Source: Rhodocyclaceae bacterium
Lineage (GTDB): Bacteria > Pseudomonadota > Gammaproteobacteria > Burkholderiales > Rhodocyclaceae
NCBI GenBank assembly: GCA_013426785.1
Contig: JACDZI010000010.1
Coordinates: 1-57,776, forward strand
DNA length: 57,776 nucleotides
Direction of reading: 5' to 3'
This document shows, piece after piece, positions 1 through 7,867 of the stretch; the first letter of the stretch is position 1, and the number at the start of each line of letters is the position of its first letter. Below the pieces are notes generated by a model. The model made no database searches, was not told the origin of the DNA, and saw only the letters and a program-made list of their open reading frames with translations. The translations under genes were made by a program, and so were the position numbers.

Positions 1-417
1 CGTTTCCGCCAGCAGTGCGGGCGACATGATGTTTACGCCCTGCAAGGTTTTTCCATAGAACGCGCCGAAATGCGTCCGGTCACCGGTGACCAATACATCG
101 CAACAGTGATGGATGGCGGCGGCGAGCACCGGCCGATCTTTTTCAGGCAGGGTGAGCGCCTCGGGTAGCAGGGCGCTACTGGCGGGCACCCCGCCGATGC
201 TGATCCGCCTCGCGATGGCATCCAGCACTACCAGTCCATCGGGGGATTTGGCAGCCAGGTTGCGGCGCGCTTCCTCGAACACATAGGCGTCGGCCCACAG
301 CGCGTGGCCGGCGCTTTCGGCGAGGGCCAGCAGGCGCCGCATGGCGCCATCGGTACGGGCGGCCGCTACGCTGAGTGTTTCGGCCAGGCGACGGCGTGCT
401 ATGTTCCCGTCCACCAT
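1..417 (-). CDS. PIN-domain protein, cut by the left window edge
   Basis: Read on the minus strand from an ATG at 415-417, with a GAGGG ribosome site five bases upstream, the frame stays open for 139 codons to the window edge, so the C-terminus is missing. The protein has PIN-domain character: an N-terminal acidic VDGNI strand, an ADAYVFEEARRNL segment and LPEKDRPVLAAAIHH followed by VLVTGDRTHF, as in VapC-like ribonuclease toxins. Between VDGNI and LSVAA there are eight extra residues (ARRRLAET) that break the usual DxNxxxxA strand; the PIN toxin at 7301-7723 reads DTNVFVAA without a break. This extra piece (377-400) resembles a decayed copy of the dispersed 26-bp repeat. The start codon overlaps the opposite-strand start of the glutaredoxin-like gene. 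No partner antitoxin is visible. Fold assignment is fairly secure; toxin activity is inference. Confidence 0.7.
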   Translation of the reverse strand, partial: MVDGNIARRRLAETLSVAAARTDGAMRRLLALAESAGHALWADAYVFEEARRNLAAKSPDGLVVLDAIARRISIGGVPASSALLPEALTLPEKDRPVLAAAIHHCCDVLVTGDRTHFGAFYGKTLQGVNIMSPALLAET

Positions 418-808
418 GAAAACCCTCATCCGACTCTTCTTCAAAACGCTGCGCGTCATCCTCGGCCCGATCATGCTGTTGTGGGAGCGCCTCAGCCGAC
501 CGCAAGGTGTGCAGCGCCCGGCCGCCGCGCAAGCCGAGGTCGACCTGGCCTGTCGCCCGCTGGCGCTTTACGAGTTCCAGACCTGCCCGTTCTGCATCAA
601 GGTGCGGCAGGAAATGCGCCGCCTGTCGCTCAACATCGAGCGCCGCGACGCCCAGGAAGAGGGCCCGCACCGCACGGCGCTGGTCGCCGGCGGTGGCCGG
701 GCCATGGTGCCCTGCTTGCGCATTGAGGACGGTGCCGGCAAGATCGAGTGGCTGTACGAGTCCACCGCGATCATCGACTATCTGCGGGGGCGCTTCGCCG
801 CCCACTGA
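416..808 (+). CDS. glutaredoxin-like membrane-anchored thiol protein
   Basis: A 130-residue protein with a glutaredoxin/thioredoxin-like fold. Residues 1-25 form a hydrophobic, basic segment ([17 protein letters not shown]) that probably anchors it to the inner membrane. The redox motif CPFC is at residues 57-60, followed by the [17 protein letters not shown] helix, and MVPCLRI supplies the cis-proline loop. [13 protein letters not shown] at the end matches the glutathione-S-transferase N-terminal/glutaredoxin pattern. The ATG at 416 was preferred over the in-frame ATG at 401 because the protein then begins with [10 protein letters not shown], as expected for the family; neither has a good ribosome site. 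It overlaps the divergent PIN gene start by two bases. Its stop codon TGA forms the left edge of a copy of the 26-bp repeat (807-832). The substrate is unknown. Confidence 0.8.
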   Translation: MKTLIRLFFKTLRVILGPIMLLWERLSRPQGVQRPAAAQAEVDLACRPLALYEFQTCPFCIKVRQEMRRLSLNIERRDAQEEGPHRTALVAGGGRAMVPCLRIEDGAGKIEWLYESTAIIDYLRGRFAAH

Positions 809-832
809 AAAAGTCGGCGCTGGCAGGACGGC
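807..832 (+). repeat. 26-bp dispersed repeat, copy 1 (25/26)
   Basis: Lies directly after the glutaredoxin-like gene; the G and A of its stop codon TGA are the first two bases of the repeat. It is the only notable feature between this gene and menB. Confidence 0.9.
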
Positions 833-890
833 ACGGGGGTGGCGGCTGGTATCATGCGCGGCCCGATTTTTCCTTTATCCGCCTGAAACC

Positions 891-1739
891 ATGAGCATTG
901 TCTGGACTCCCGCGCCACCGGCCGCCACGCCCTACACCGACATCCTTTACGAGCTTTCCCACGATCACCATGGTGGCATCGCCAAGATTGCCATCAACCG
1001 GCCGGAACAGCGCAATGCCTTTCGTCCCGAGACCATCAACGAACTGATCGACGCCTTCCATCGCGCCCACCGTGACCCGGCGGTCGGCGTCATCATCTTC
1101 ACCGGCGTCGGCCCGGATGCGTTCTGCTCGGGTGGCGACCAGAAAGTGCGCGGCGACGACGGCGGCTATCACGACGATGCCACCGATACGCCCCACCTCA
1201 ACGTGCTCGACCTGCAGATGCAGATCCGTCGCCTGCCCAAGCCGGTGGTGGCGATGGTGGCGGGCTATGCGATCGGCGGCGGCCATGTGCTGCACCTCGT
1301 CTGCGACCTCACCATCGCCGCCGAGAATGCGCGCTTCGGCCAGACCGGCCCGCGCGTCGGCAGCTTCGACGCCGGCCTCGGCGCCGGCCTGATGGCGCGC
1401 ACCATCGGCATGAAGCGCGCCAAGGAAATCTGGCTGCTGTGCCGCCAGTATGACGCGCAGACCGCGCTCGACTGGGGTCTCGTCAATGCCGTCGTGCCGC
1501 TGGAAAAACTGGAAGAGGAAACGGTGACCTGGTGCCGCGAAATGCTCCAGCATTCCCCGACCGCCATGCGCATGCTCAAGGCCGGCTTCAATGCCGATAC
1601 CGACGGGCTGGCTGGCATCCAGGAACTCGCCGGGCAGGCCACCGGCCTGTTCTACATGACGGCCGAGGGGCAGGAAGGTCGCAACGCCTGGCTCGAAAAG
1701 CGTCTGCCGAACTTTTCTAAATATCGCCGACGGCCTTGA
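891..1739 (+). CDS. menB: 1,4-dihydroxy-2-naphthoyl-CoA synthase MenB
   Basis: A 282-residue crotonase-fold enzyme that closes the naphthoate ring of o-succinylbenzoyl-CoA in menaquinone synthesis. Visible family marks are [11 protein letters not shown] (37-46), SGGDQ (80-84), the oxyanion-hole segment AGYAIGGGH (124-132) and [12 protein letters not shown] (151-162), which is typical of MenB rather than of general enoyl-CoA hydratases. The C-terminus ends in NFSKYRRRP, the MenB tail that packs on the neighbouring subunit. The ATG at 891 gives the standard N-terminus; the ribosome site is weak. It is the first men gene and overlaps menC by four bases (TTGA), so the cluster menB-menC-menE-menF-menD is probably one transcript. 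Confidence 0.95.
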   Translation: MSIVWTPAPPAATPYTDILYELSHDHHGGIAKIAINRPEQRNAFRPETINELIDAFHRAHRDPAVGVIIFTGVGPDAFCSGGDQKVRGDDGGYHDDATDTPHLNVLDLQMQIRRLPKPVVAMVAGYAIGGGHVLHLVCDLTIAAENARFGQTGPRVGSFDAGLGAGLMARTIGMKRAKEIWLLCRQYDAQTALDWGLVNAVVPLEKLEEETVTWCREMLQHSPTAMRMLKAGFNADTDGLAGIQELAGQATGLFYMTAEGQEGRNAWLEKRLPNFSKYRRRP

Positions 1740-2737
1740 TCCGGGCGCAGCTTCACCCCTACTGCCTGCCGCTCAAGCGGCCCTGGGTGGCTGCCCGCAG
1801 CACCCTGCGCGAACGGCGCGGCGCACTACTGGAGCTGACCGACGCCGAGGGTTATACCGGCTGGGGCGACTGTGCACCGCTACCGAGCGGCGGTGATCCT
1901 GCACCGATCCTCGCCGTACTGGCCGATTATTGCCGCCGTCCCGCCAGCGCCGACTTTTCCACGCTGCCCCCCGAGGTCCGCTGGGCCATCGAAACCGCCG
2001 CGGCCGATTGCGCCGCGCAGCGCGCCGGCCTGCCGCTCTATCGTTATCTCGGTGGCCAGGTGGCTAGCGTGGTCATCAACGCCGCCCTCGGCCCGCTCGA
2101 CGATGCCTGTGTCGACCGCGCCTTGGCGTCTGTTGAGCAGGGCTTCACCATCGGCAAGGTCAAGGTCGGGGTGGCGCCGGCCGATGAGGAGTTGGCCCGG
2201 CTGCACGCCCTCGCCGAGGCAACGCAAGGCCGGCTGCGGCTGCGGCTCGATGCCAATCGCGCCTGGCCTGAGGAGACGGCGACGCGTTTTCTGACCGGCA
2301 TCGCCAACCTGCCCATCGACGGCGTCGAAGAACCGCTGGCGACACCGGATATCGCATCACTAGCCTGCCTGCAGGCGTCGCTGCCCTTCGCCATCGCCAT
2401 CGACGAATCGCTATTGCAACTCGGCGTGGCGGAGCTGATTGCCGCCCGTGCCGTGCGCCGTTTCGTTGTCAAGCCAGCGCGCCTTGGCGGGCTGGCGGCG
2501 ACGCAGGCCATCGCCCGGCAGGCAGCCGAAGCCGGCATCGAACTGGTGCTGACTTCGGTGGTCGATTCTGCCATTGGCGTGACGGCCGCCGCGCATCTGG
2601 CCGCCGCGCTGTGTCCCGGTCTTGCCCACGGCCTCGGCACCAGCACCTGGCTGGCCGAGGATGTGGCGGTTCCTTCGCCCATCGTCGCCGGCCGCCTCCA
2701 GTTGGGCAACTCACCCGGCCTGGGAATCCGCCCGTAG
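1736..2737 (+). CDS. menC: o-succinylbenzoate synthase MenC
   Basis: A 333-residue enolase-superfamily enzyme that dehydrates SHCHC to o-succinylbenzoate. Metal and catalytic elements are visible in order: KVKVGV (catalytic lysine region), LRLDANRAW (metal Asp), GVEEPLA (metal Glu), AIDES (metal Asp) and VVKPARLGG (second lysine). The start is a TTG overlapping the menB stop (TTGA), consistent with translational coupling. Residues 67-75 (RRPASADFS) are encoded by a near-perfect reverse copy of the 26-bp repeat, in a variable loop before the [11 protein letters not shown] helix. Catalytic residues are intact, so the enzyme should be active. Confidence 0.92.
   Translation: MIRAQLHPYCLPLKRPWVAARSTLRERRGALLELTDAEGYTGWGDCAPLPSGGDPAPILAVLADYCRRPASADFSTLPPEVRWAIETAAADCAAQRAGLPLYRYLGGQVASVVINAALGPLDDACVDRALASVEQGFTIGKVKVGVAPADEELARLHALAEATQGRLRLRLDANRAWPEETATRFLTGIANLPIDGVEEPLATPDIASLACLQASLPFAIAIDESLLQLGVAELIAARAVRRFVVKPARLGGLAATQAIARQAAEAGIELVLTSVVDSAIGVTAAAHLAAALCPGLAHGLGTSTWLAEDVAVPSPIVAGRLQLGNSPGLGIRP
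1935..1960 (-). repeat. 26-bp dispersed repeat, copy 2 (25/26), inside menC
   Basis: Reverse orientation, inside menC, translated as RRPASADFS. It falls in a loop upstream of the conserved barrel. Confidence 0.9.
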
Positions 2738-2746
2738 AATCCGCCC

Positions 2747-4000
2747 ATGTTGCCGATTCACGCTTGGCTGCGCCGCGCCGATCCGCGTACCGCAGCTCTC
2801 ATCCTGCCCGACGCGACCCAGTGGTCCTGCGGCGAACTCGCCGTCATGGCCGGCCATGGTCAGCGCCGCAGCCTGCAGGTTCTGGAAGGCGACACCAGCC
2901 AGCTGGCGAGGGGGCTGGTGGCCGCCGCCCTGAACGGCGCAACCGCCTTGCCCGTCCCGCCGGGTTTCGACCCCGCCCAGCGCCAGGCCTTGCTCGATCT
3001 TGCCGCAGCGGCGGCCAGACCCGCGCTTGCCTTGATCATCGCCACCAGCGGCAGCAGCGGCGTTCCCAAGGGCGTGTGCCTGCCCTGGCGTGCGGTGGCC
3101 GCGGCCAGCCGCATGAGCCTGCGGGTGCTCGACTTCAAGGCCGGTGATGCCTGGCTGGTCTGCCTGCCGCTGCACCACATCGGTGGGGCGATGATCCTCT
3201 ATCGCTGCCTGCGGGCCGGTGCGACCGCCGTGGTGCATGAGGGCTTCGATACTGCTGCCGTCGGGCGCGACCTGGCGCGACGGCGCATCACCCATCTCTC
3301 GCTGGTGCCGCCGATGCTGGCGCGGCTGCTCGATGCCGCCGTCCCGCCGACGCCGACTTTGCGCTGCGTGCTGGTCGGTGGCGCGGCACTGACGCAAGCG
3401 CTCTACGCGCGTGCCGTCGCGGCCGGCTGGCCAGTCTGCCCGACCTACGGCATGACGGAAACCTGCGCCCAGGCGACGGTGAACCTGCGCCCCGGCGCTG
3501 ATTGGCAGGAAGGCGATGTCGGCCGGCCGCTGCCCGGCGTGCGCTGCACGCTGGCGGAGGACGGCACCGTGAAGATCGCCACCCCCGCGCGCATGCGCGG
3601 CTACCTTGGCGCTACAGGGCAGTCCCATGAGTGGATCGCCACCCAGGATCTCGGCCGCATCGAAGCGGACGGCCGCGTCCGCATCCTCGGCCGCGCCGAC
3701 GAGATGCTGATTTCGGCCGGAGTGAACGTGCATCCGCTCGAAGTCGAATCGCGGCTGGCCGCCTGCCCGGGCCTGCGCGAGGCGGGGGTGACCGGCATTG
3801 CCGACCCGGTGTGGGGCGACGTGATCGTCTGCGCCTACGAGGGCGAACCGGTCGAGGAAGCGGTCGCCGACTGGTGCCGCGAACATCTGCCGAGCAGCCG
3901 CCGTCCGCGCCGCTTTTTGCGGGTTGTGCGCCTGCCGCGCACCACCAGCGGCAAGCTCGATCGCCGGGCGCTGCCGGCGCTGTGGAGCCCCCTGCCATGA
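2747..4000 (+). CDS. menE: o-succinylbenzoate-CoA ligase MenE
   Basis: A 417-residue ANL-family adenylate-forming enzyme that activates o-succinylbenzoate to its CoA thioester. It shows the P-loop IATSGSSGVPKG, the A5 motif YGMTET, the GRADEMLISAGVNVHP hinge motif, and the C-terminal TSGKLDRRAL with the adenylation lysine. At 417 residues it is short for the superfamily but normal for MenE. The start is ATG at 2747, nine bases after menC. A degenerate reverse copy of the 26-bp repeat (21/26) encodes AAVPPTPTL just before the conserved strand RCVLVGGAAL. It overlaps menF by ATGA. Confidence 0.92.
   Translation: MLPIHAWLRRADPRTAALILPDATQWSCGELAVMAGHGQRRSLQVLEGDTSQLARGLVAAALNGATALPVPPGFDPAQRQALLDLAAAAARPALALIIATSGSSGVPKGVCLPWRAVAAASRMSLRVLDFKAGDAWLVCLPLHHIGGAMILYRCLRAGATAVVHEGFDTAAVGRDLARRRITHLSLVPPMLARLLDAAVPPTPTLRCVLVGGAALTQALYARAVAAGWPVCPTYGMTETCAQATVNLRPGADWQEGDVGRPLPGVRCTLAEDGTVKIATPARMRGYLGATGQSHEWIATQDLGRIEADGRVRILGRADEMLISAGVNVHPLEVESRLAACPGLREAGVTGIADPVWGDVIVCAYEGEPVEEAVADWCREHLPSSRRPRRFLRVVRLPRTTSGKLDRRALPALWSPLP
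3338..3363 (-). repeat. 26-bp dispersed repeat, copy 3 (21/26), inside menE
   Basis: Reverse orientation; encodes AAVPPTPTL at the end of a helix before the LVGGAAL strand. More diverged than most copies, so part of the match could be chance or old decay. Confidence 0.65.
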
Positions 4001-5346
4001 TTGACTGGCAGGACATCGCCACCCGCCTTGCCGGCCTCGCCAGCCCGGCCGAGAGTGCGCGCCGCTGTCGCCTGCTGAGCCTGACGCTGCCCTTGCGCCG
4101 CTGGCCGGATCTGGCCTTGTCGAACGACGGCGACTGGTGCTACTGGCAGCGGCCGGACCGCGGCCTGCGCATGGTCGGCAGCGGCCGCGCACTGGCCGTG
4201 ACCAGCGAGGGCACGAGCCGCTTCGCTGCCCTGCACGCCATGCAGCGCAGCCTGCTCGCCGATTGGCGCCATGTGGCCGAGGGCGGGCAAGTTCCTCCCG
4301 CACCGCTGGCCTTCACCGGCTTTGCCTATGCGCCGCAGGGCGACGGTCCGCTGCCCAATGCCAGCCTGTGGGTGCCCGAACTGCTACTGCGCGAGTGTGA
4401 CGGTATCTGCTGGGTTACCCTGTCCTGCGAGGCCAACCAGATCGAAGCCGCGCCGGCCCGCTGGCGCGGCCTGTGGCAGGCACTGCGGGCGAAGCGGCGC
4501 AGCCGGACGGCCAGCTGCTACCAGGCGCTGCGCAATCCGCTCGAAGACGAGGCCTTCCGGGCGCGCGGCCGTGCCGCCCTGCGCGCCATTGGCGCCGGCC
4601 AGGTCGACAAGCTGGTGCTGACGCGCGCGCTGCGTCTCAAGGCTGCCGTCCCCGCCATGGCTTGTGCCGTGCTCGATGCCCTGGCGGTGCGGCACCGTGC
4701 CTGCGCCACCTTCGGTGTCGCCGGCAACGGCAAGGTCTTCCTCGGCTCTTCGCCGGAAACCCTGCTCGCGCTTAGCGGCAGTCGGGTCACCGTCGATTCG
4801 CTGGCCGGGACGGCCTGGCAGGAAGCGGCGATGCTGCTGGGCGACGACAAGAACCGCCGCGAGCACGATTTCGTCACGCGGGCGATCAGCGCAGCCCTGG
4901 CCACCCTGTGCCACGACATCGTGGTGCCTGAGGCGCCGGAGGTTTTCCGCATCAACGCGCTGACGCACCTGCGCCGGCGCGTCACCGCCAGCCGTCCGCC
5001 CGACGTTTCCGTCTTCGACATCGTCACGCGCCTGCACCCGACGCCGGCGGTCGGCGGCACGCCCACCGCCGCAGCCATCGACTGGCTGGCCCAGCATGGT
5101 GACCGGCGCGACGTCTGGTATACCGGCGGCATCGGCTGGATCGACGCGGCTGGCGCTTGCGACATCGTCGTCGCCTTGCGCTGCGGCCTGCTCGACGGCC
5201 ACGAGGCGACGCTCTACGCCGGCGCCGGCTTCGTCGAGGGTTCCGACCCCGAGCAGGAGCTCGCCGAGACCGAAGCCAAGTTCTCCGCCATGCTCAGTGC
5301 ACTGGTGGCCTGCCCGGAAGAATGCCGGGTGTGCAACGCGGCATGA
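3997..5346 (+). CDS. menF: isochorismate synthase MenF
   Basis: A 449-residue chorismate-binding enzyme that converts chorismate to isochorismate, the first committed step to menaquinone. The C-terminal catalytic half shows KLVLTRALRL, FLGSSPETLL, the REHDFV helix, RLHPTPAVGGTP and the end segment WYTGGIGWID...ALRCGLL followed by YAGAGFVEGSDPEQE, all typical of the MenF/EntC/PabB family. The HPTPAVGG motif and its place between menE and menD favour MenF over anthranilate or aminodeoxychorismate synthases. The ATG at 3997 overlaps the menE stop (ATGA); the gene in turn overlaps menD by ATGA. Confidence 0.92.
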   Translation: MIDWQDIATRLAGLASPAESARRCRLLSLTLPLRRWPDLALSNDGDWCYWQRPDRGLRMVGSGRALAVTSEGTSRFAALHAMQRSLLADWRHVAEGGQVPPAPLAFTGFAYAPQGDGPLPNASLWVPELLLRECDGICWVTLSCEANQIEAAPARWRGLWQALRAKRRSRTASCYQALRNPLEDEAFRARGRAALRAIGAGQVDKLVLTRALRLKAAVPAMACAVLDALAVRHRACATFGVAGNGKVFLGSSPETLLALSGSRVTVDSLAGTAWQEAAMLLGDDKNRREHDFVTRAISAALATLCHDIVVPEAPEVFRINALTHLRRRVTASRPPDVSVFDIVTRLHPTPAVGGTPTAAAIDWLAQHGDRRDVWYTGGIGWIDAAGACDIVVALRCGLLDGHEATLYAGAGFVEGSDPEQELAETEAKFSAMLSALVACPEECRVCNAA

Positions 5347-7019
5347 ACATCGGCGCTGCCAACCTGGCCTGGGCCGACGCCTTAGTCGCCCATCTGGCGG
5401 CCGCCGGGTTACAGCACGTTGTGCTGGCGCCCGGTGCGCGTTCCGCGCCGCTGGCGCTGGCCTGCCTGCGCCGGCCCGAACTGTCCTGCCATGTGATCAG
5501 CGACGAACGCGCGGCCGGTTTCTTCGCGCTGGGCATCAGCCGCGCGACGGGCTACCCCGCCGCCGTCCTGAGCACCTCGGGCACGGCCGCCGCCAACCTG
5601 CTGCCGGCGGTGATGGAGGCGAATCTCGCCGGCGTGCCCCTGCTGGTGCTGACCGCCGACCGGCCGGCCGGTGCCTGCGGCTGGGGCGCCAACCAGACCG
5701 TGGACCAGACCAAGCTTTATGGCAGTCAAGTGCGGGCCTGTCATAGCTTGTCGCAACCGCTGGGCGAACCCAAAGCGGATTATCTGCGTGCGCTGGCGGC
5801 ACGCCTGCTGGCCGATTGTCGCGGGCCGCTGCCCGGTCCGGTGCATGCCAACCTGCCCTTCGCCGAACCCCTGGTGCCGGAGACGATTCCCGCGCCGCCC
5901 CCCCTGCCGGTGCCGGTCGAACTCTCCAGTCCTTCGCCCGGCCAGCCGGACGGCGCCACGCTTGCGGCTCTGGCAGCGCGGCTGGGCAGTGGTCCGGGGA
6001 TGATCGTCTGCGGCGCGGGCGACGCTCCGCCCGGCTTTGCCGAGGCGTTGTCCTTGCTGGCAGAGAAACTCGATGCGCCGATCCTCGCCGAACCGCTGTC
6101 GAATCTCCGTTTTGGCCCGCATGACCGCCGCCGTATCCTCGCGCATCAGGCGCGTTTCCTGCGGCAGGACAGTCTGCCGGCACCGGCCTGGGTGCTGCGT
6201 TGCGGGGCATTCCCGGTCTCGCGCGTGCTCGAACGCTGGCTGGCGCGGCAGACGGGGGCGCATCACGTCCTGGTTGCTGCGCCTGGCCGCTGGCCCGACC
6301 CGCTGTGGCGCAGCGATACGGTGGTGCAGGGTGACGCCCTGGCCGTGGTCGAGGCCTTGTCTGCGCGGGTCGGTGCCGCACCAGCGGAACAGTGCGCCGC
6401 CTGGCAGCGTGCCGAGGCCGCCGCTGCCGAAGATGCTGCCCGGCTTGGTGCGTCCGCCCCGCTCTTCGAAGGCAGCGCGGTGCGCGAACTCTTTGCCGCC
6501 CTGCCCGCAGGGGGCCACTGCTTCGTCGGCAATTCGCTGGCAATCCGCGCCGTCGATGCCTTCAGCGGGACCGGCGCCAAACCCCTCCATCTCCATGCCA
6601 ATCGCGGCGCCTCCGGCATCGACGGCAACCTCGCCACGGCGGCCGGCATCGCGACGGCACGCGGCGCGCCCACCGCCGTGCTGGTCGGCGACCAGACGGC
6701 GCTGCACGATTGCGGCAGCCTCGCCGTGCTGGGCGGGCGCGACATCGTCATCGTGGTGCTCGACAACGCCGGCGGCGGCATCTTCGACCATCTGCCCGCG
6801 CTGGCCGGCGTGCCTGCGGAGTTGCTTGCGCGCGGCTGGACCGCGCCGCCGCCGGTGGATTTCGTCGCGCTCGGCCAAGCGTTTGACCTGCGTACCGCCG
6901 TGGCCACCGATGCCGCATCCTTGCGGCCGGCGCTTGACGACGCCTTCGCGGCCGGCGGTCCCTGGCTGATCCGCGCCGTGATCGATCGCGCCGCCAGCCG
7001 CGCCAGTTTCGCCTCCTGA
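5343..7019 (+). CDS. menD: SEPHCHC synthase MenD
   Basis: A 558-residue thiamine-diphosphate enzyme that joins isochorismate and 2-oxoglutarate in menaquinone synthesis. The N-terminal domain has PGARSAPLALA and DERAAGFFALG with the ThDP-activating glutamate; STSGTAAANLLPAVMEA and LTADRPA are typical for MenD. The C-terminal ThDP domain shows NRGASGIDG, LVGDQTALHDCGSL and LDNAGGGIFDHLP, the GD...N magnesium-binding motif. The ATG at 5343 overlaps the menF stop. A copy of the 26-bp repeat begins within the stop codon. menA, menG, menH and menI are not in this window. Confidence 0.94.
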   Translation: MNIGAANLAWADALVAHLAAAGLQHVVLAPGARSAPLALACLRRPELSCHVISDERAAGFFALGISRATGYPAAVLSTSGTAAANLLPAVMEANLAGVPLLVLTADRPAGACGWGANQTVDQTKLYGSQVRACHSLSQPLGEPKADYLRALAARLLADCRGPLPGPVHANLPFAEPLVPETIPAPPPLPVPVELSSPSPGQPDGATLAALAARLGSGPGMIVCGAGDAPPGFAEALSLLAEKLDAPILAEPLSNLRFGPHDRRRILAHQARFLRQDSLPAPAWVLRCGAFPVSRVLERWLARQTGAHHVLVAAPGRWPDPLWRSDTVVQGDALAVVEALSARVGAAPAEQCAAWQRAEAAAAEDAARLGASAPLFEGSAVRELFAALPAGGHCFVGNSLAIRAVDAFSGTGAKPLHLHANRGASGIDGNLATAAGIATARGAPTAVLVGDQTALHDCGSLAVLGGRDIVIVVLDNAGGGIFDHLPALAGVPAELLARGWTAPPPVDFVALGQAFDLRTAVATDAASLRPALDDAFAAGGPWLIRAVIDRAASRASFAS

Positions 7020-7043
7020 AAAAGTCGACGCTGGCGGGACGGC
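7018..7043 (+). repeat. 26-bp dispersed repeat, copy 4 (25/26)
   Basis: Starts at the second base of the menD stop codon TGA, the same arrangement as copy 1. It lies between the convergent menD and antitoxin genes. Confidence 0.9.
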
Positions 7044-7064
7044 AGTTAGCCTGGCGTTTTGAAC

Positions 7065-7301
7065 CTATTGCTTGGCCGCTGGTTTAGCGAAATGCGCGTC
7101 GAGTTCATCCAGCAATTTCAAGCCCAGCGCCGGGTAGCCCTCCTTGGCCATGAGCTCGAATTGCACGGCAAGGTCATGCTGCGTCAGCGCAATGGTTGCC
7201 AGATCGTCCAACAGACGATTCACACTGGTGCTGCGGCTGCTCGCCAGTTGTTTCAGGCGGGCGTGTTTCTCGTCGGGAATGCGCAGGGTCACCACAGACA
7301 T
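7065..7301 (-). CDS. ribbon-helix-helix antitoxin of a PIN toxin pair
   Basis: A 78-residue protein. The N-terminus SVVTLRIPDEKHARLKQLA followed by SRSTSVNRLL has the pattern of a ribbon-helix-helix DNA-binding fold (a basic/hydrophobic strand, then two helices). The C-terminal half (ELMAKEGYPALGLKLLDEL) would be the toxin-neutralising part. The ATG at 7301 shares its first base with the stop of the toxin gene (TGATG) and has GGAGGATG upstream, so the toxin precedes the antitoxin and translation is coupled. The function is inferred from fold pattern and context; it probably autoregulates the promoter near 7725-7760. Confidence 0.78.
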   Translation of the reverse strand: MSVVTLRIPDEKHARLKQLASSRSTSVNRLLDDLATIALTQHDLAVQFELMAKEGYPALGLKLLDELDAHFAKPAAKQ

Positions 7302-7723
7302 CAGACATCCTCCTTTAGTAATTCTGCGGGAGCGCAAATCCGCAGGGATGGAAAGCGCATCTGTGCTTGGGAAAAATCCTTGACGTTATGTGTCACGATC
7401 GCCTTGGCTCCCGCCGCGATGGCCAATTCGATGACATGGTTATCCGCCTCGTCACGCAAGTTAGGTCGCCACAGATAGTAAATCTCCGTTTTTCGACACA
7501 CCGACATGAAGGCCACCAGCAAGGCGTGGCGTTGCCCGGCGTTCAGGACACAGCCCGCGAACAAGGCTTCGCGGGCCATCACATCGCGGTACTCGGCAAA
7601 CAGGGCCAGCGACATGGCGGGCTGGTAACGCTTGCTCAGGCAGCGCCGCACAATTTCCCGCTCTGCACCGCTGTCGCTGAGCAAGGCCGCAACAAACACA
7701 TTCGTATCGATCACCACATTCAT
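7301..7723 (-). CDS. PIN-family toxin (COG1569 type)
   Basis: A 140-residue PIN-domain putative ribonuclease. The acidic active site is visible: DTNVFVAALLS (residues 5-15), EYRDVM, and DEADNHVIELAIAAGA followed by IVTHNVKDF. Start at the ATG giving MNVVIDTNV; a longer in-frame start at 7759 adds a tail with no family likeness. It is the first gene of a two-gene unit with the downstream RHH antitoxin. The order toxin-antitoxin is less common than the reverse but is typical of this PIN family. The target RNA is unknown. Confidence 0.82.
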   Translation of the reverse strand: MNVVIDTNVFVAALLSDSGAEREIVRRCLSKRYQPAMSLALFAEYRDVMAREALFAGCVLNAGQRHALLVAFMSVCRKTEIYYLWRPNLRDEADNHVIELAIAAGAKAIVTHNVKDFSQAQMRFPSLRICAPAELLKEDV

Positions 7724-7790
7724 GCGATAAATGCTATCACCTGAGATAGCACCATACAATGAGTTTTATGCCGGCGGGAGGTAATTTTAC

Positions 7791-7808
7791 GTTGACGTTA
7801 ACGTCAAC
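7791..7808. promoter_or_regulatory. perfect 18-bp palindrome upstream of icmF, probable operator
   Basis: GTTGACGTTAACGTCAAC is a perfect dyad about 60 bases upstream of the icmF start and contains a TTGACG that could serve as a -35 element. Its form resembles the reported ACGT-containing sites of MerR-type LiuR regulators of branched-chain amino acid and acyl-CoA catabolism. That match is from memory and is inference. No other gene lies between it and icmF. Confidence 0.6.
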
Positions 7809-7867
7809 GTCAGCCAGAATCACACGCTTTGCGATAAGCTCGCCAAAGACCTTTCCCGGAGTCCACC

